From Maribacter ulvicola (GTDB taxonomy: Bacteria > Bacteroidota > Bacteroidia > Flavobacteriales > Flavobacteriaceae): a stretch of 64,000 nt of DNA. Each line of letters starts with the position of its first letter. The first letter of the stretch is position 1. Below the pieces are notes generated by a model. It was not told the origin of the DNA. It saw nothing but the letters and a program-made list of their open reading frames with translations, and did no database searches. Both the position numbers and the translations under genes were made by a program. Shown here one piece after another: positions 18,031 through 27,115 of this stretch. The stretch lies in contig NZ_FTMA01000001.1 in NCBI RefSeq assembly GCF_900155985.1, positions 1,302,001 to 1,366,000 of the forward strand, written 5' to 3'.

Positions 18031-19287
18031 ATGTGGATATTTGATAGAGATTTATGGTCAGAGATTTTTGCCACATTAGGTAAAAACTTATTTCGCACAT
18101 TTTTGACAATGCTGGGGGTTATTATTGCCATGATAATTCTTGTATTGCTTTTAGGTGGTGCAAATGGAATGAGCAACGGTTTTCAAAAAATATTTGCAGG
18201 TACAGCTTCTAACAGTCTATTTGTGTGGAGCCAAAGTACTTCAGAACCGTATAAAGGGTTTGAAAGAGGGAGAAGAATTCAATTTAAACTTGAAGACGCT
18301 ACTATTCTTAAAGAACAGATTCCGGAAATAGAAGTTCTTGCTCCAAGAATTGAATTAGGTAGTCATAGAGGTGTGGTTACTGTCTACAGAAAAGGGTTAA
18401 CTAGCGGTTCAGCAGTGTATGGGGATTATCCCAATATTGATGATATCATGAAAAAGAAACTGGTAGAAGGTAGGTTTCTTAATGAGAATGATATGACCAA
18501 GTCTAAAAAGGTCTGTGTCATTGGTGAGGAAACCTATAAGCTTCTATTTGAAAAAGGAGAAAATGCCATTGGTGAAGATGTTCGTATTAACGGTGTATTT
18601 TTTAATATCGTTGGGATATATAAACCTAACCAAAACATTAATATAGACGGAGAGAATTCAGTTTATATTCCTTTTTCAACATTTCAAAAAGCATTTGGAT
18701 CAGGTGATAGAATGGGGTGGATGGCCATTTCGGTACAATCGGATACCAAGGTTCCCGTAGTAGAAAGTCAGATTAAACGTTTGTTGAAGAACAAATATGA
18801 TATCAACCCTATAGATGAACGCGCTATTGGTAGTTTTGACATGTCTGAGGTTTTTAATAACGTATCGGCATTTACAGGGGTTTTGCAAGGGGTGTCTTTC
18901 TTTGTTGGTATTTTAACATTGCTTGCTGGTGTTATAGCTATTAGTAATATTCTTTTAATCACCGTAAAAGAACGAACTAAAGAAATTGGGATCAGACGTG
19001 CCTTAGGTGCCACACCTAAAGTTGTAAAAAGACAAATTGTACTAGAATCGATCGTAATTACGGTATTTGCGGGCTTTGTAGGTTTTGCCATCGCAGTAGG
19101 TTTTTTGGCAATAGCAAATAATATGATTGGCGAAAATAGCGATATGCCATTTTATAACCTTATGATTAATATACCACAATTTTTAGGTTCCTTTATTTTA
19201 ATGGTAGGCCTCAGTGTATTAATTGGATTGATACCGGCAAATAGGGCCGTTAGAATAAAACCAATTGATGCCTTAAGGGAAGAGTAA
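18031..19287 (+). CDS. MacB-type ABC transporter permease 4
   Basis: 418 residues with standard MacB permease topology. It pairs with permease 2 by shared VYGDYP and GWMAI features. The coupling motif KERTKEIGIRRALGAT is intact. The N-terminus is MWIFDRDLW, slightly longer than in its paralogues. It begins 1 base after permease 3, and the adaptor gene follows after 43 bases. Confidence 0.92.
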   Translation: MWIFDRDLWSEIFATLGKNLFRTFLTMLGVIIAMIILVLLLGGANGMSNGFQKIFAGTASNSLFVWSQSTSEPYKGFERGRRIQFKLEDATILKEQIPEIEVLAPRIELGSHRGVVTVYRKGLTSGSAVYGDYPNIDDIMKKKLVEGRFLNENDMTKSKKVCVIGEETYKLLFEKGENAIGEDVRINGVFFNIVGIYKPNQNINIDGENSVYIPFSTFQKAFGSGDRMGWMAISVQSDTKVPVVESQIKRLLKNKYDINPIDERAIGSFDMSEVFNNVSAFTGVLQGVSFFVGILTLLAGVIAISNILLITVKERTKEIGIRRALGATPKVVKRQIVLESIVITVFAGFVGFAIAVGFLAIANNMIGENSDMPFYNLMINIPQFLGSFILMVGLSVLIGLIPANRAVRIKPIDALREE

Positions 19288-19330
19288 CAGATTATACAAC
19301 AAGAAATAAATAACAATCAAATAGTTGAGC

Positions 19331-20455
19331 ATGAACAAGTATGTAAAGTACGTATTAATAGGAATAGCAGTAATAGGGATACTGGCTGCAGTTGTCTATT
19401 TTTTAAAGAAGAATAGCACTCCTTTAAAAACATATGAAACGGAGACCGTAGAAAAACGAGATATTACCAATAAAGTGGTAGTTACCGGAAAGGTAATTCC
19501 ACAAGATGAAATTGAGATCAAACCTCAAATTTCCGGTATTATACAAAAGGTATATTTAGAAGAAGGTGTACAGGTAAAAGCTGGAGACTTGATAGCTACT
19601 ATAAAAGTAGTGCCTAATGAGCAGTCCTTAAACCAGGCACGTGGACGGGTAAACAATGCTAAAATTTCTTTAAACAATACAAAAATTGAATATGATCGTA
19701 ATAAAACGCTTTTTGATAAAGGGGTGATCTCTAGTCAAGATTTTAATGCTTTGCAATTACGATTTGATCAAGCTACACAAGAACTACAGAATGCGCAGGC
19801 AGATTATCAGATTATTAGAGTAGGTTCTGCTGGCGGTTCGTCAAGTGCCAATACAAACATTAGGGCTACGGTAACCGGTACCTTATTGGAGATCCCCGTA
19901 GAGGTTGGTGATCAGGTTATTGAAAGTAATAATTTCAATGACGGTACTACAATTGCCTTTATTGCAGATATGTCCAAAATGATTTTTGAAGGTGAAGTTG
20001 ATGAAGCCGAAGTAGGGAAGCTTAAAGTGGGTATGCCTTTAGAAATTAGCATGGGTGCTTTGCAAGATGAAAAGTTTAATGCTAATTTAAAGTTCATTGC
20101 GCCTAAAGGTGTAGAGGAAGAAGGTGCGGTTCAGTTTAAAATAGAGGGAGATTTAGTAGTATCTGACAGTACTAATATAAGAGCCGGTTATAGCGCAAAT
20201 GCGGCTATTGTTCTAGAAGAGAAGAAAGATGTGCTTTCTATCAAAGAAGCATTGTTACAGTTCGATAAAGAAACCAATAAGCCATATGTTGAGGTGGAAA
20301 CTGGAGAGAATGAGTTTGAAAAGAAAGAACTTATACTTGGTGTAAGTGATGGTATTGATGTGGAAATTGTTTCTGGGATAGATGAAAATGCGAAAATAAA
20401 AATCTGGAACAAGCTAGAAGCCAAGAGTGAAGATAATGGTCCTAATGAGGATTAA
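19331..20455 (+). CDS. MacA/HlyD-type periplasmic adaptor 2
   Basis: 374 residues from ATG 19331; an upstream in-frame TTG at 19325 is less likely. Same architecture as adaptor 1: anchor (about 5-25), lipoyl half (ISGIIQKVYLEEGVQVKAGD), coiled-coil hairpin (about 95-150), second lipoyl half, barrel domain. Blocks shared with adaptor 1, including QVIESNNFN, DGTTIA and KMIFEG.VDE, show recent common ancestry. The C-terminus is acidic. It presumably links permeases 3 and 4 to the TolC protein encoded next. Confidence 0.93.
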   Translation: MNKYVKYVLIGIAVIGILAAVVYFLKKNSTPLKTYETETVEKRDITNKVVVTGKVIPQDEIEIKPQISGIIQKVYLEEGVQVKAGDLIATIKVVPNEQSLNQARGRVNNAKISLNNTKIEYDRNKTLFDKGVISSQDFNALQLRFDQATQELQNAQADYQIIRVGSAGGSSSANTNIRATVTGTLLEIPVEVGDQVIESNNFNDGTTIAFIADMSKMIFEGEVDEAEVGKLKVGMPLEISMGALQDEKFNANLKFIAPKGVEEEGAVQFKIEGDLVVSDSTNIRAGYSANAAIVLEEKKDVLSIKEALLQFDKETNKPYVEVETGENEFEKKELILGVSDGIDVEIVSGIDENAKIKIWNKLEAKSEDNGPNED

Positions 20456-20487
20456 GAATAATCAATCATATCAAAAAACGAATCGTT

Positions 20488-20506
20488 CAACCTAGGTTAT
20501 AGGTTG
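20488..20506. repeat. Inverted repeat before the TolC gene
   Basis: CAACCTA (20488-20494), a 5-base spacer, TAGGTTG (20500-20506), ending 17 bases before the start codon. It could be a leader hairpin affecting translation or an operator; no T run follows, so it is probably not a terminator. Confidence 0.4.
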
Positions 20507-20523
20507 GTTTAAAAAAGAGTAAA

Positions 20524-21864
20524 ATGAAAGTAAAAATCACAGGATTACTACTATTATGTTCTGTTGTACTGGGTATGGCGCAGCAAAAAAAATGGACGCT
20601 AGAAGAGTGTGTGTATTACGCTGTTGAAAATAACCTTACGGTAGAGCAATTTGAATTGGATTTAGAGAATGCTAAAATTGATAAATCTGATGCTGTAGGT
20701 GCATTATTACCTAATCTTAGCAGTTCCATTAGCGCTTCTGCTAATACCGGACTTGCATTAGATCCCACGACCAATAATTTAGTTTCTGCAACTATATTTT
20801 CAGCTTCAGGGAGTATGTCATCTTCTATAACTTTGTTTGACGGCTTACGAAATTATAATCGTATTGAAAGAGCTAAATTAAGCGCAATTGCCAATCAGTA
20901 CCGCTTAGATGATATAAAAGATGATATTAAATTGAATGTGGCAAATGCTTATTTGCAGGTGTTGTCAAATAAAGAGTCTCTAAAAGTTTTTAAAGCACAA
21001 TTGGCGGTTACCGAGCAAGATTTGAAAAAAACTAAAGAACTTGTGGAATCTGGTGTTGTGGCCCGTGGCGATTTATTAGAATTAGAGGCTACTGCGGCAG
21101 GTCAAGAACAACAAATTATAAATTCTCAAAATTTAATATTGATTTCTAAGCTTAATTTAGCACAGTTATTAAGTATTACCGATTATGAGAATTTTGAAAT
21201 AGCCGAAGAAGAATTCGATATTCCGCCTTCCAATATTTTGGACAACTCTGCCAAGATTATTTTTGATACTGCTCTGACGTTTAGAAATGATATTAAATTT
21301 GCGTTGTCTGGAGTTGAACTGGCTCAGAAAGACTTGGAGATTTCCAAAGGGGCTAAATACCCTACTGTAGGGGCTTTTATAAATTATAACACAAGATATT
21401 CAGATCAGAATAATGACCCATTTACTGGCGAGCCAATTCCATTTAAGGATCAGTTATATATCAATGATGGTATTTCTTATGGTGCACAAATGAGCATTCC
21501 AATATTTAATGGTTGGAGTGTAAGAAATAATATTAAAAGATCACAAATTAGTGTTGATAGGGCTCGTATTGAATTTGAAAAGACAAAACTACAATTAGAG
21601 ACCGATGTTAACCAGGCTTATGTAGATGTTACTAGTTTTTACAAGGCATATGAAGCTGCTCAAAAAACATTGGAGGCTAGAAGCCTTGCATATCAATATT
21701 CAAAAGAGAAATTTGATGTAGGGTTAATGAATTCGTTCGATTTTAGTCAGGCACAATCTAGAGTTGATAATGCCGAAGCAGAAGTAATCAGGACAAAATA
21801 TAATTATATATTCAGATTAAAAATATTAGAATTTTACTTTGGAATTCCTATTTCACTAGAATAG
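20524..21864 (+). CDS. TolC-family outer-membrane efflux protein
   Basis: 446 residues: a signal peptide ending near residue 19 (GMAQ), then two OEP repeats of helical and strand segments (about 25-220 and 235-440). It forms the trimeric outer-membrane exit duct for the upstream MacAB-type pumps. Family signs are the opening WTLEECVYYAVENNLTV, SSSITLFDGLRNYNRIERAKL in repeat one and MSIPIFNGWSVRNNIKRSQI in repeat two. It is last in the cluster and is followed by a strong terminator. Confidence 0.94.
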   Translation: MKVKITGLLLLCSVVLGMAQQKKWTLEECVYYAVENNLTVEQFELDLENAKIDKSDAVGALLPNLSSSISASANTGLALDPTTNNLVSATIFSASGSMSSSITLFDGLRNYNRIERAKLSAIANQYRLDDIKDDIKLNVANAYLQVLSNKESLKVFKAQLAVTEQDLKKTKELVESGVVARGDLLELEATAAGQEQQIINSQNLILISKLNLAQLLSITDYENFEIAEEEFDIPPSNILDNSAKIIFDTALTFRNDIKFALSGVELAQKDLEISKGAKYPTVGAFINYNTRYSDQNNDPFTGEPIPFKDQLYINDGISYGAQMSIPIFNGWSVRNNIKRSQISVDRARIEFEKTKLQLETDVNQAYVDVTSFYKAYEAAQKTLEARSLAYQYSKEKFDVGLMNSFDFSQAQSRVDNAEAEVIRTKYNYIFRLKILEFYFGIPISLE

Positions 21865-21885
21865 TAAAAAAGAAAATTAAATTCT

Positions 21886-21918
21886 AAAGCCTGTAACATT
21901 TTCGTGTGTACAGGCTTT
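21886..21918 (+). terminator. Intrinsic terminator of the efflux cluster
   Basis: Perfect 10-bp stem AAAGCCTGTA (21886-21895) / TACAGGCTTT (21909-21918), 13-base loop, with two further T bases. Confidence 0.85.
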
Positions 21919-21937
21919 TTCATTTTACAGTAAGTAA

Positions 21938-21945
21938 TACCTTTG
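21938..21945 (+). promoter_or_regulatory. -7 box immediately before tsaB
   Basis: TACCTTTG matches TAnnTTTG and ends only 4 bases before the tsaB ATG (21950). No clear TTG lies 20 bases upstream. If used, transcription would start at or within the start codon, giving a leaderless message. Confidence 0.4.
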
Positions 21946-21949
21946 TATT

Positions 21950-22645
21950 ATGGGTATAGTATTAAATCTAGAAACATCATCAACAAATTGTTCGGTAAGT
22001 GTTGCTAAAAATGGCGAAATCCTTGCAATGAAAGAATTGAATTCCGTGAACTATTCGCATGCAGAGAAATTGCATGTGTTCATTGAAGAGGTAATGCAAG
22101 AAGCCTCCTTGAAAATGGAGGATTTAGAGGCTGTAGCGGTTAGTAAAGGACCGGGTTCCTATACAGGGTTAAGAATAGGTGTTTCCGCAGCAAAAGGCTT
22201 GTGTTATGCATTAGGTATCCCGTTGATTTCGATTTCTACATTGAAGAGTATGGCGTCCCAAGTTAAAGCCAAACAAGATGAGGTTTTGATTCCGGTTTTA
22301 GATGCTAGACGTATGGAGGTATATTCATCAGTTTTTGATGCAGCACTCAATGAAGTAAGAGAGACAAAAGCAGAAATAATTGATGAGCGGTCTTTTCAAG
22401 AATATATCAATACAAAACATATTCATTTTATAGGTAGTGGTGCCGAGAAAATTAAAGAAGTTTTTCCTTTGAAATCTATTACTTACCATTGTGAAATAGT
22501 CCCTTCTGCAAAAGAGATGGCAGCTATTTCATCAGATAAATTTAATGCTTCTGATTTTGAAGATGTAGCTTATTTTGAGCCTTACTATTTAAAAGATTTT
22601 GTGCTTCAAACTAAGAAAACAAAACCGAAAAGTAACTTAGGGTAA
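21950..22645 (+). CDS. tsaB: tRNA threonylcarbamoyladenosine biosynthesis protein TsaB
   Basis: A 231-residue ASKHA-fold protein that partners TsaD and TsaE in making t6A at position 37 of ANN-decoding tRNAs. The N-terminal LNLETSSTNCSVSVAKNG and the KGPGSYTGLRIGVSAAKGL stretch (about 65-83) are diagnostic. The N-terminal strand is conserved in the family, so the start cannot be much later than 21950. Length is normal. It is isolated between two terminators. Confidence 0.95.
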   Translation: MGIVLNLETSSTNCSVSVAKNGEILAMKELNSVNYSHAEKLHVFIEEVMQEASLKMEDLEAVAVSKGPGSYTGLRIGVSAAKGLCYALGIPLISISTLKSMASQVKAKQDEVLIPVLDARRMEVYSSVFDAALNEVRETKAEIIDERSFQEYINTKHIHFIGSGAEKIKEVFPLKSITYHCEIVPSAKEMAAISSDKFNASDFEDVAYFEPYYLKDFVLQTKKTKPKSNLG

Positions 22646-22732
22646 GCCAGGAAAGAATTAAAAACATAATTAATATTTCTAGAAAAACGTTGAAGCTCTT
22701 GGATATCAATAGGCCAATAAAAGTCTAGATAT

Positions 22733-22767
22733 AAAAAGAGGTCCTTATATGATAAGGACCTCTTTTT
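22733..22767. terminator. Bidirectional terminator between tsaB and mscS
   Basis: A perfect 16-bp stem (22733-22748 with 22752-22767) closed by a 3-base loop. It has five A bases on the left and five T bases on the right, so it can stop both convergent transcripts. Confidence 0.9.
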
Positions 22768-22785
22768 GTAAAATTACATGGTAGT

Positions 22786-23610
22786 TTAACTTTGTACCTG
22801 TGTAATAACTCTTTGTGGAAACGGAATTTCAATTCCTGCTTCATCAAAACGTTTTTTTGTTTCTTCACGAAGGTAAAAGTGTGCAGGCCAAAAGTTATCG
22901 TTACTGGCCCACCATCTTAATGAAATGTCTACAGCGCTATCACCTAAATTTCCAACATATACCTGCGGAGCGGGAGTTGTAGCAATTTTCTCATTATCTG
23001 CACAAATTTGAAGAAGAATCTCTTTTGCTTTTTTAATGTTAGAGTTATACCCAATACCCACTACAAAATTTTCTCGTCTTGTGCCTTCGCCATTATAGTT
23101 TACGATATTATCATTTGATAATTTACCGTTGGGTACAATAGCAATTTGGTTCTCAAAAGTATTTAGTTTGGTAGTGAAAATAGAAATTTCCTTAACGGAT
23201 CCACTAACACCTTGAGCAGAAATCCAATCTCCAATTTTAAATGGCTTGAATAATAGGATTAGAACACCGCCGGCAAAATTTGCTAAAGAACCTTGTAATG
23301 CTAAGCCTATAGCTAATCCTGCTGAAGCTAATATAGCTACTAGGGAAGAAGTTTGAACTCCTAATTGGGTTATTACCAATATGAATAAAATGATTTTTAA
23401 AGCAATACTTATAAAACTTTGCAAAAATGTTTCCAGTGCTTGATCATAATCTTTTTTAGAGAAGAATTTACGAACAAGTCTGTTGACTACTCTAATAATA
23501 TAGATACCAATTAACAGGGTGAAAATAGCCCACAATAAATGGGGCAATGCTGCCCATATCCATTCTATTGCTTTGTCTGCATGTTCTTTAATATTTGTAA
23601 TCTCGTCCAT
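22786..23610 (-). CDS. Small-conductance mechanosensitive channel (MscS family)
   Basis: A 274-residue homoheptameric channel that releases solutes on hypo-osmotic shock. It has three N-terminal membrane helices (about 18-40, 62-82 and 87-115), the third being the Gly/Ala-rich pore helix (VAILASAGLAIGLALQGSLANFAGGV), then the beta domain (FKIGDWISAQGVSGSVKEISIF) and the alpha/beta C-terminal domain with IPNGKLSNDNIVNY. Length is close to E. coli MscS. Convergent with tsaB. Confidence 0.95.
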   Translation of the reverse strand: MDEITNIKEHADKAIEWIWAALPHLLWAIFTLLIGIYIIRVVNRLVRKFFSKKDYDQALETFLQSFISIALKIILFILVITQLGVQTSSLVAILASAGLAIGLALQGSLANFAGGVLILLFKPFKIGDWISAQGVSGSVKEISIFTTKLNTFENQIAIVPNGKLSNDNIVNYNGEGTRRENFVVGIGYNSNIKKAKEILLQICADNEKIATTPAPQVYVGNLGDSAVDISLRWWASNDNFWPAHFYLREETKKRFDEAGIEIPFPQRVITQVQS

Positions 23611-23687
23611 AAAATAATTTTTGTTTTATAGGGGTTTAACTTAAATATACCTTTCTGGCTAGATAGACCTGTTAGGTCATGATTTTG

Positions 23688-25739
23688 CTAATCATTTGAA
23701 GTAATAAGATCCAAGGCTTTTGATGTTTCTTCTACGGGCATTTGACAACTACCGTGATTGCAAACGTAGATAAGCGTTTTGTTCATTACATACCTATTCA
23801 TTAGTAAAGGTAAGTTGCTATTTTTAGCATTTGAAGCAGCAAATATAGCGTTTGGCAAATAGTTTTTCATGAGGGTTTTGCAAATGAGTTCAAAGTTTTC
23901 ACCGATAACGACCACTTCAAAGAAATTTTCGCTCATTAGCTGTGTCAATTGAAGCCAATTGGCATGATTTTGTGGATTTTCGGTAATCAATGGTTTCATA
24001 GTTTTCATCATTTGATCTAAGCGACCTTCAAAATTATCTTCAGGAAAATACTTTGAAAGTTTATGTAAATTATGAGCCATCATTGAGTTAGAAGAAGGAA
24101 TAACATTGTCTGCAACTTCCAATGTCTTTCTAATAAGTTTATCCTCTTTATTAGATGTAAAAAAGAATAGTCCGGTTTCACCATCTGAGAAATTTTTAAT
24201 GACATATTCTGTTAACTGGAAACTATGGTTTAACCATTTCTCGTTAAAGGAAACCTCATATAAGCTAATTAGCCCATCTATTATAGCCGCGTAATCTTCT
24301 AGAAAACCATGAATAGTGCTTTTTCCATTTTTGAAATTACGATACAAACCACCATCTTCAGCGGTCATTTGATTTAAAATGAAATCTGCATTTTTTATGG
24401 CGAGCGTTAAATATTTATCTTCTTCTAAATATCTGTAAGCATCGGTAAGTCCTTTTAAGGCTAGTCCGTTCCAAGAGGTTAAAATTTTATCATCTAATCT
24501 TGGTTTGTTTCTTTTGGCTCTCTCAGCTTTTAATAATGAAAGGCACTTAGAAATTATGTCTTGCAATTCTATTTTCGTGATAGAGTGCTTCATGGCAATA
24601 TCCAATGCCTCTCCATCCCTGATCAATACATAGTTCCCTTCTTCCCATAAGCCATAAGAATTAATGTTAAAATAATCGGCAAATATTGGGTAGTTAGTTT
24701 GTAAAATAGCTTTCAGCTGATCCTCTTGCCACACATAAAAAGCACCTTCTTCTAATTTATGGTCCGGAGTTAAACTATCTGCATCTAAAGAAGAATAGAG
24801 TCCGTTGCTCTTATCTAATAGTTCTTCTTCTAAAAAGGTAATACTTTTTTCTACGACACTTTTGTAAAGGTCATTTTTAGTAGCGGCATATGCTTTTGCA
24901 TATAAGCTTATTAATAACCCATTATCATAAAGCATCTTTTCAAAATGGGGAACATGCCACTTGGTGTCCACGGAATACCTAGAGAACCCGCCACCAATAT
25001 GATCGAATATGCCTCCCCAGGCCATTCTGGTTAAGGTGGTATTCACATATTCATTAATAGTATTGTCCTGTTTTGCGTGAGAAAAGTATTGTAAAAAGTT
25101 GAGGTTGGTAGGCATCATAAATTTTGGAGCCCGTTTATAACCACCTAAAAAGGTGTCAAAATATTTAGACCATTCTGCAACCATGACTTCAATTTCTGAA
25201 TCTTGAATTAAATCTTGATTTTCGCCTGAGGTTATGGTATTTATTTCTTTTAGTCCGGTTGCCATGTTCTCAGCATAACCAATTATTTTTTTTGGGTCTT
25301 CAATATATAATTGTTGAAGTTGATTCAATACTTGTATCCATTCTTGTTTTTTTACAAATGTTGCTCCCCAGAAAGGCCTACCGTCAGGTAATGCAAGAAT
25401 ATTCAATGGCCAACCGCCACTACCGGTCATCATTTGTAAGGCATCCATATAAATATGGTCAATATCAGGTCTTTCTTCCCTGTCTACTTTAATGTTTATA
25501 AAATGGGCATTCATGGTTTTTGCAACTTCTTCATCTTCAAAACACTCATGCTCCATAACATGGCACCAGTGACAAGCGGCGTATCCAATACTAATAAGAA
25601 TAAGCTTGTTTTTTTCTTTAGCTTTTAGTAAAGCATCATCGTTCCAAGCTTCCCAATTTACAGGGTTATGTGCGTGTTGTAGTAAATACGGACTACTTTC
25701 CTTTATTAGATTGTTAGTGTGCTTCTGTTCAGTGGGCAT
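23688..25739 (-). CDS. DUF255/YyaL-type protein (thioredoxin-like plus six-hairpin domain)
   Basis: 683 residues. The N-terminal thioredoxin-like domain (DUF255, about 5-165) opens with [20 protein letters not shown] and has a CxxC pair, C56 and C59, in ACHWCHVM; it also has [18 protein letters not shown]. The rest (about 190-680) resembles an alpha/alpha six-hairpin, glycosidase-like fold with [22 protein letters not shown]. Relatives include bacterial YyaL and mammalian SPATA20; the function is not established. No signal peptide is seen. Standard length. Confidence 0.9.
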   Translation of the reverse strand: MPTEQKHTNNLIKESSPYLLQHAHNPVNWEAWNDDALLKAKEKNKLILISIGYAACHWCHVMEHECFEDEEVAKTMNAHFINIKVDREERPDIDHIYMDALQMMTGSGGWPLNILALPDGRPFWGATFVKKQEWIQVLNQLQQLYIEDPKKIIGYAENMATGLKEINTITSGENQDLIQDSEIEVMVAEWSKYFDTFLGGYKRAPKFMMPTNLNFLQYFSHAKQDNTINEYVNTTLTRMAWGGIFDHIGGGFSRYSVDTKWHVPHFEKMLYDNGLLISLYAKAYAATKNDLYKSVVEKSITFLEEELLDKSNGLYSSLDADSLTPDHKLEEGAFYVWQEDQLKAILQTNYPIFADYFNINSYGLWEEGNYVLIRDGEALDIAMKHSITKIELQDIISKCLSLLKAERAKRNKPRLDDKILTSWNGLALKGLTDAYRYLEEDKYLTLAIKNADFILNQMTAEDGGLYRNFKNGKSTIHGFLEDYAAIIDGLISLYEVSFNEKWLNHSFQLTEYVIKNFSDGETGLFFFTSNKEDKLIRKTLEVADNVIPSSNSMMAHNLHKLSKYFPEDNFEGRLDQMMKTMKPLITENPQNHANWLQLTQLMSENFFEVVVIGENFELICKTLMKNYLPNAIFAASNAKNSNLPLLMNRYVMNKTLIYVCNHGSCQMPVEETSKALDLITSND

Positions 25740-25767
25740 GGCGTATAATTTATTTTTATAACAAAAA

Positions 25768-25787
25768 AAAGCGCCTTATGGCGCTTT
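25768..25787 (-). terminator. Terminator of the dodecin gene
   Basis: Perfect 8-bp stem AAAGCGCC (25768-25775) / GGCGCTTT (25780-25787) with a 4-base loop. On the minus strand it runs into a T tract (the A run at 25763-25770 of the plus strand). Confidence 0.88.
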
Positions 25788-25806
25788 AAATCCTGTAAGG
25801 TAATTG

Positions 25807-26007
25807 CTAATTCACTTCAAAAGTGATTTTTACATTCACTCTATAATTTTTAATTTTTCCGTCTTCAACGGTAGCACTTTGTTCGTTGATATAAACCGAT
25901 TTTATATTCTTTACCGATTTAGATGCTTCTGCCACGGCTTTTTTAGCGGCGTCTTCCCATCCGTTATCAGAATTTGCTAATATTTCAATTACTTTTAAAA
26001 CTGCCAT
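25807..26007 (-). CDS. Dodecin family flavin-binding protein
   Basis: A 66-residue protein with the dodecin layout: strand (AVLKVIEILANS), a single helix (DAAKKAVAEASKSVKNI) and two strands (VYINEQSATVED..., YRVNVKITFEV). Dodecins assemble as dodecamers that store or buffer flavin in the cytosol. The length and the W near residue 17 (SDNGWEDA) fit the family. Single-gene unit: it lies between a terminator and the nfu gene, which is 73 bases upstream on the same strand. Confidence 0.93.
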   Translation of the reverse strand: MAVLKVIEILANSDNGWEDAAKKAVAEASKSVKNIKSVYINEQSATVEDGKIKNYRVNVKITFEVN

Positions 26008-26080
26008 AATTATATGTTTTTATTAGTTTATGTTAAGATACAAAAACGTGAAACAAAGTTTAGTTCAATACATTGATAAA

Positions 26081-26992
26081 TTAGCCGTTTAACGCAACTA
26101 CCTCATTGATCTTTTCTCCCATCATGTTTTTTAGCATGGTTTCTATTCCGTTTTTTAGTGTAAAAGTTGAAGAAGGACAACCACTACATGCACCTTGTAA
26201 TATAACACTTACCGTTCTGGTATCAGCGTCATAAGATTGAAACATAATATTGCCACCGTCACTAGCTACTGCCGGTTTTACGTATTCTTCTAAAATATCA
26301 ACGATTTCTTGAGATGTTTCGTCAAGTTCTATTGTATTCTCGGCAGAAACTGTTTCTGAAACCTGTGCCTCTTTACCAATGGCTTTGGCATTATCTGCTA
26401 CAATCTCCTTGCCGTCAGCAATGAAATTTCTAATTACTTCACGTAATTCAATGGTAATATCATCCCACTCTGCAACTTCAAATTTAGAAACAGAGACGTA
26501 ATTCTCATCAATAAAAACTTGCTTTACAAACGGAAACTGAAATAACTCCGTAGCCAATTTAGAATCTCTTGCTTCATCAATATTCTTAAACTCGAAAGCT
26601 GATGCTACTATTTTCTTGCTCGCTACAAATTTCATAGTAGCAGGGTTAGGGGTAACCTCTGCATAAACGGTTACCGGTACCGGTTTGTCCATGTCTTCTT
26701 CTAAAACTATAGGCTCGCCGGCATTTAAATACTCAACCAACTGTTGGGCAACTTCATCTTTTACATCTTCCCACTGTACAATGTCATAACGTTCAAGCCC
26801 AATAAAATCACCAGAAATGTATACTGTTTTAATAAATGGCAGATGAAATAATTGCTGTGCTAAAGGGGAATTTTTGGCATCGTCAATATTCTTGAATTCG
26901 TAATTCTTTCGTTGAACTAAGATATGATTAGTTTCAAACTTTAATATATTTGGGTTATTGGTCTTTACAACCGTAATGGAATACTCTTTCAT
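26081..26992 (-). CDS. Nfu/NifU-type iron-sulfur carrier with doubled N-terminal domain
   Basis: 303 residues. The C-terminal NifU-like domain (about 220-303) has the cluster-binding CxxC, C269 and C272 in GACSGCPSS, used to carry and deliver Fe-S clusters. Ahead of it are two copies of the Nfu N-terminal domain (about 1-92 and 107-197). Both contain the pattern EFKNIDxAxxSxLAxxLFxxPFxKxVxI, separated by a short acidic linker. Most Nfu proteins have one such domain. It starts behind a minus-strand promoter. The partner apoproteins are unknown. Confidence 0.9.
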   Translation of the reverse strand: MKEYSITVVKTNNPNILKFETNHILVQRKNYEFKNIDDAKNSPLAQQLFHLPFIKTVYISGDFIGLERYDIVQWEDVKDEVAQQLVEYLNAGEPIVLEEDMDKPVPVTVYAEVTPNPATMKFVASKKIVASAFEFKNIDEARDSKLATELFQFPFVKQVFIDENYVSVSKFEVAEWDDITIELREVIRNFIADGKEIVADNAKAIGKEAQVSETVSAENTIELDETSQEIVDILEEYVKPAVASDGGNIMFQSYDADTRTVSVILQGACSGCPSSTFTLKNGIETMLKNMMGEKINEVVALNG

Positions 26993-27009
26993 CTCTCAAT
27001 AATTTTATG

Positions 27010-27042
27010 CAAAAATACGAAGGAAATCTTACTTTGCCCCAA
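27010..27042 (-). promoter_or_regulatory. Promoter of the nfu gene (minus strand)
   Basis: On the minus strand TATTTTTG (27010-27017) is an exact TAnnTTTG -7 box, with TTG (27040-27042) 22 bases further upstream, slightly wider than usual. It lies 17 bases before the nfu start. The -33 side overlaps a small inverted repeat, CAACAT/ATGTTG (27040-27055). Confidence 0.5.
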
Positions 27043-27115
27043 CATAATAATGTTGAGGTTAACTCGTTATACACTTTATATTAGTGAAACTAAACCTTAG
27101 TTTTAAAGTCCCAAG

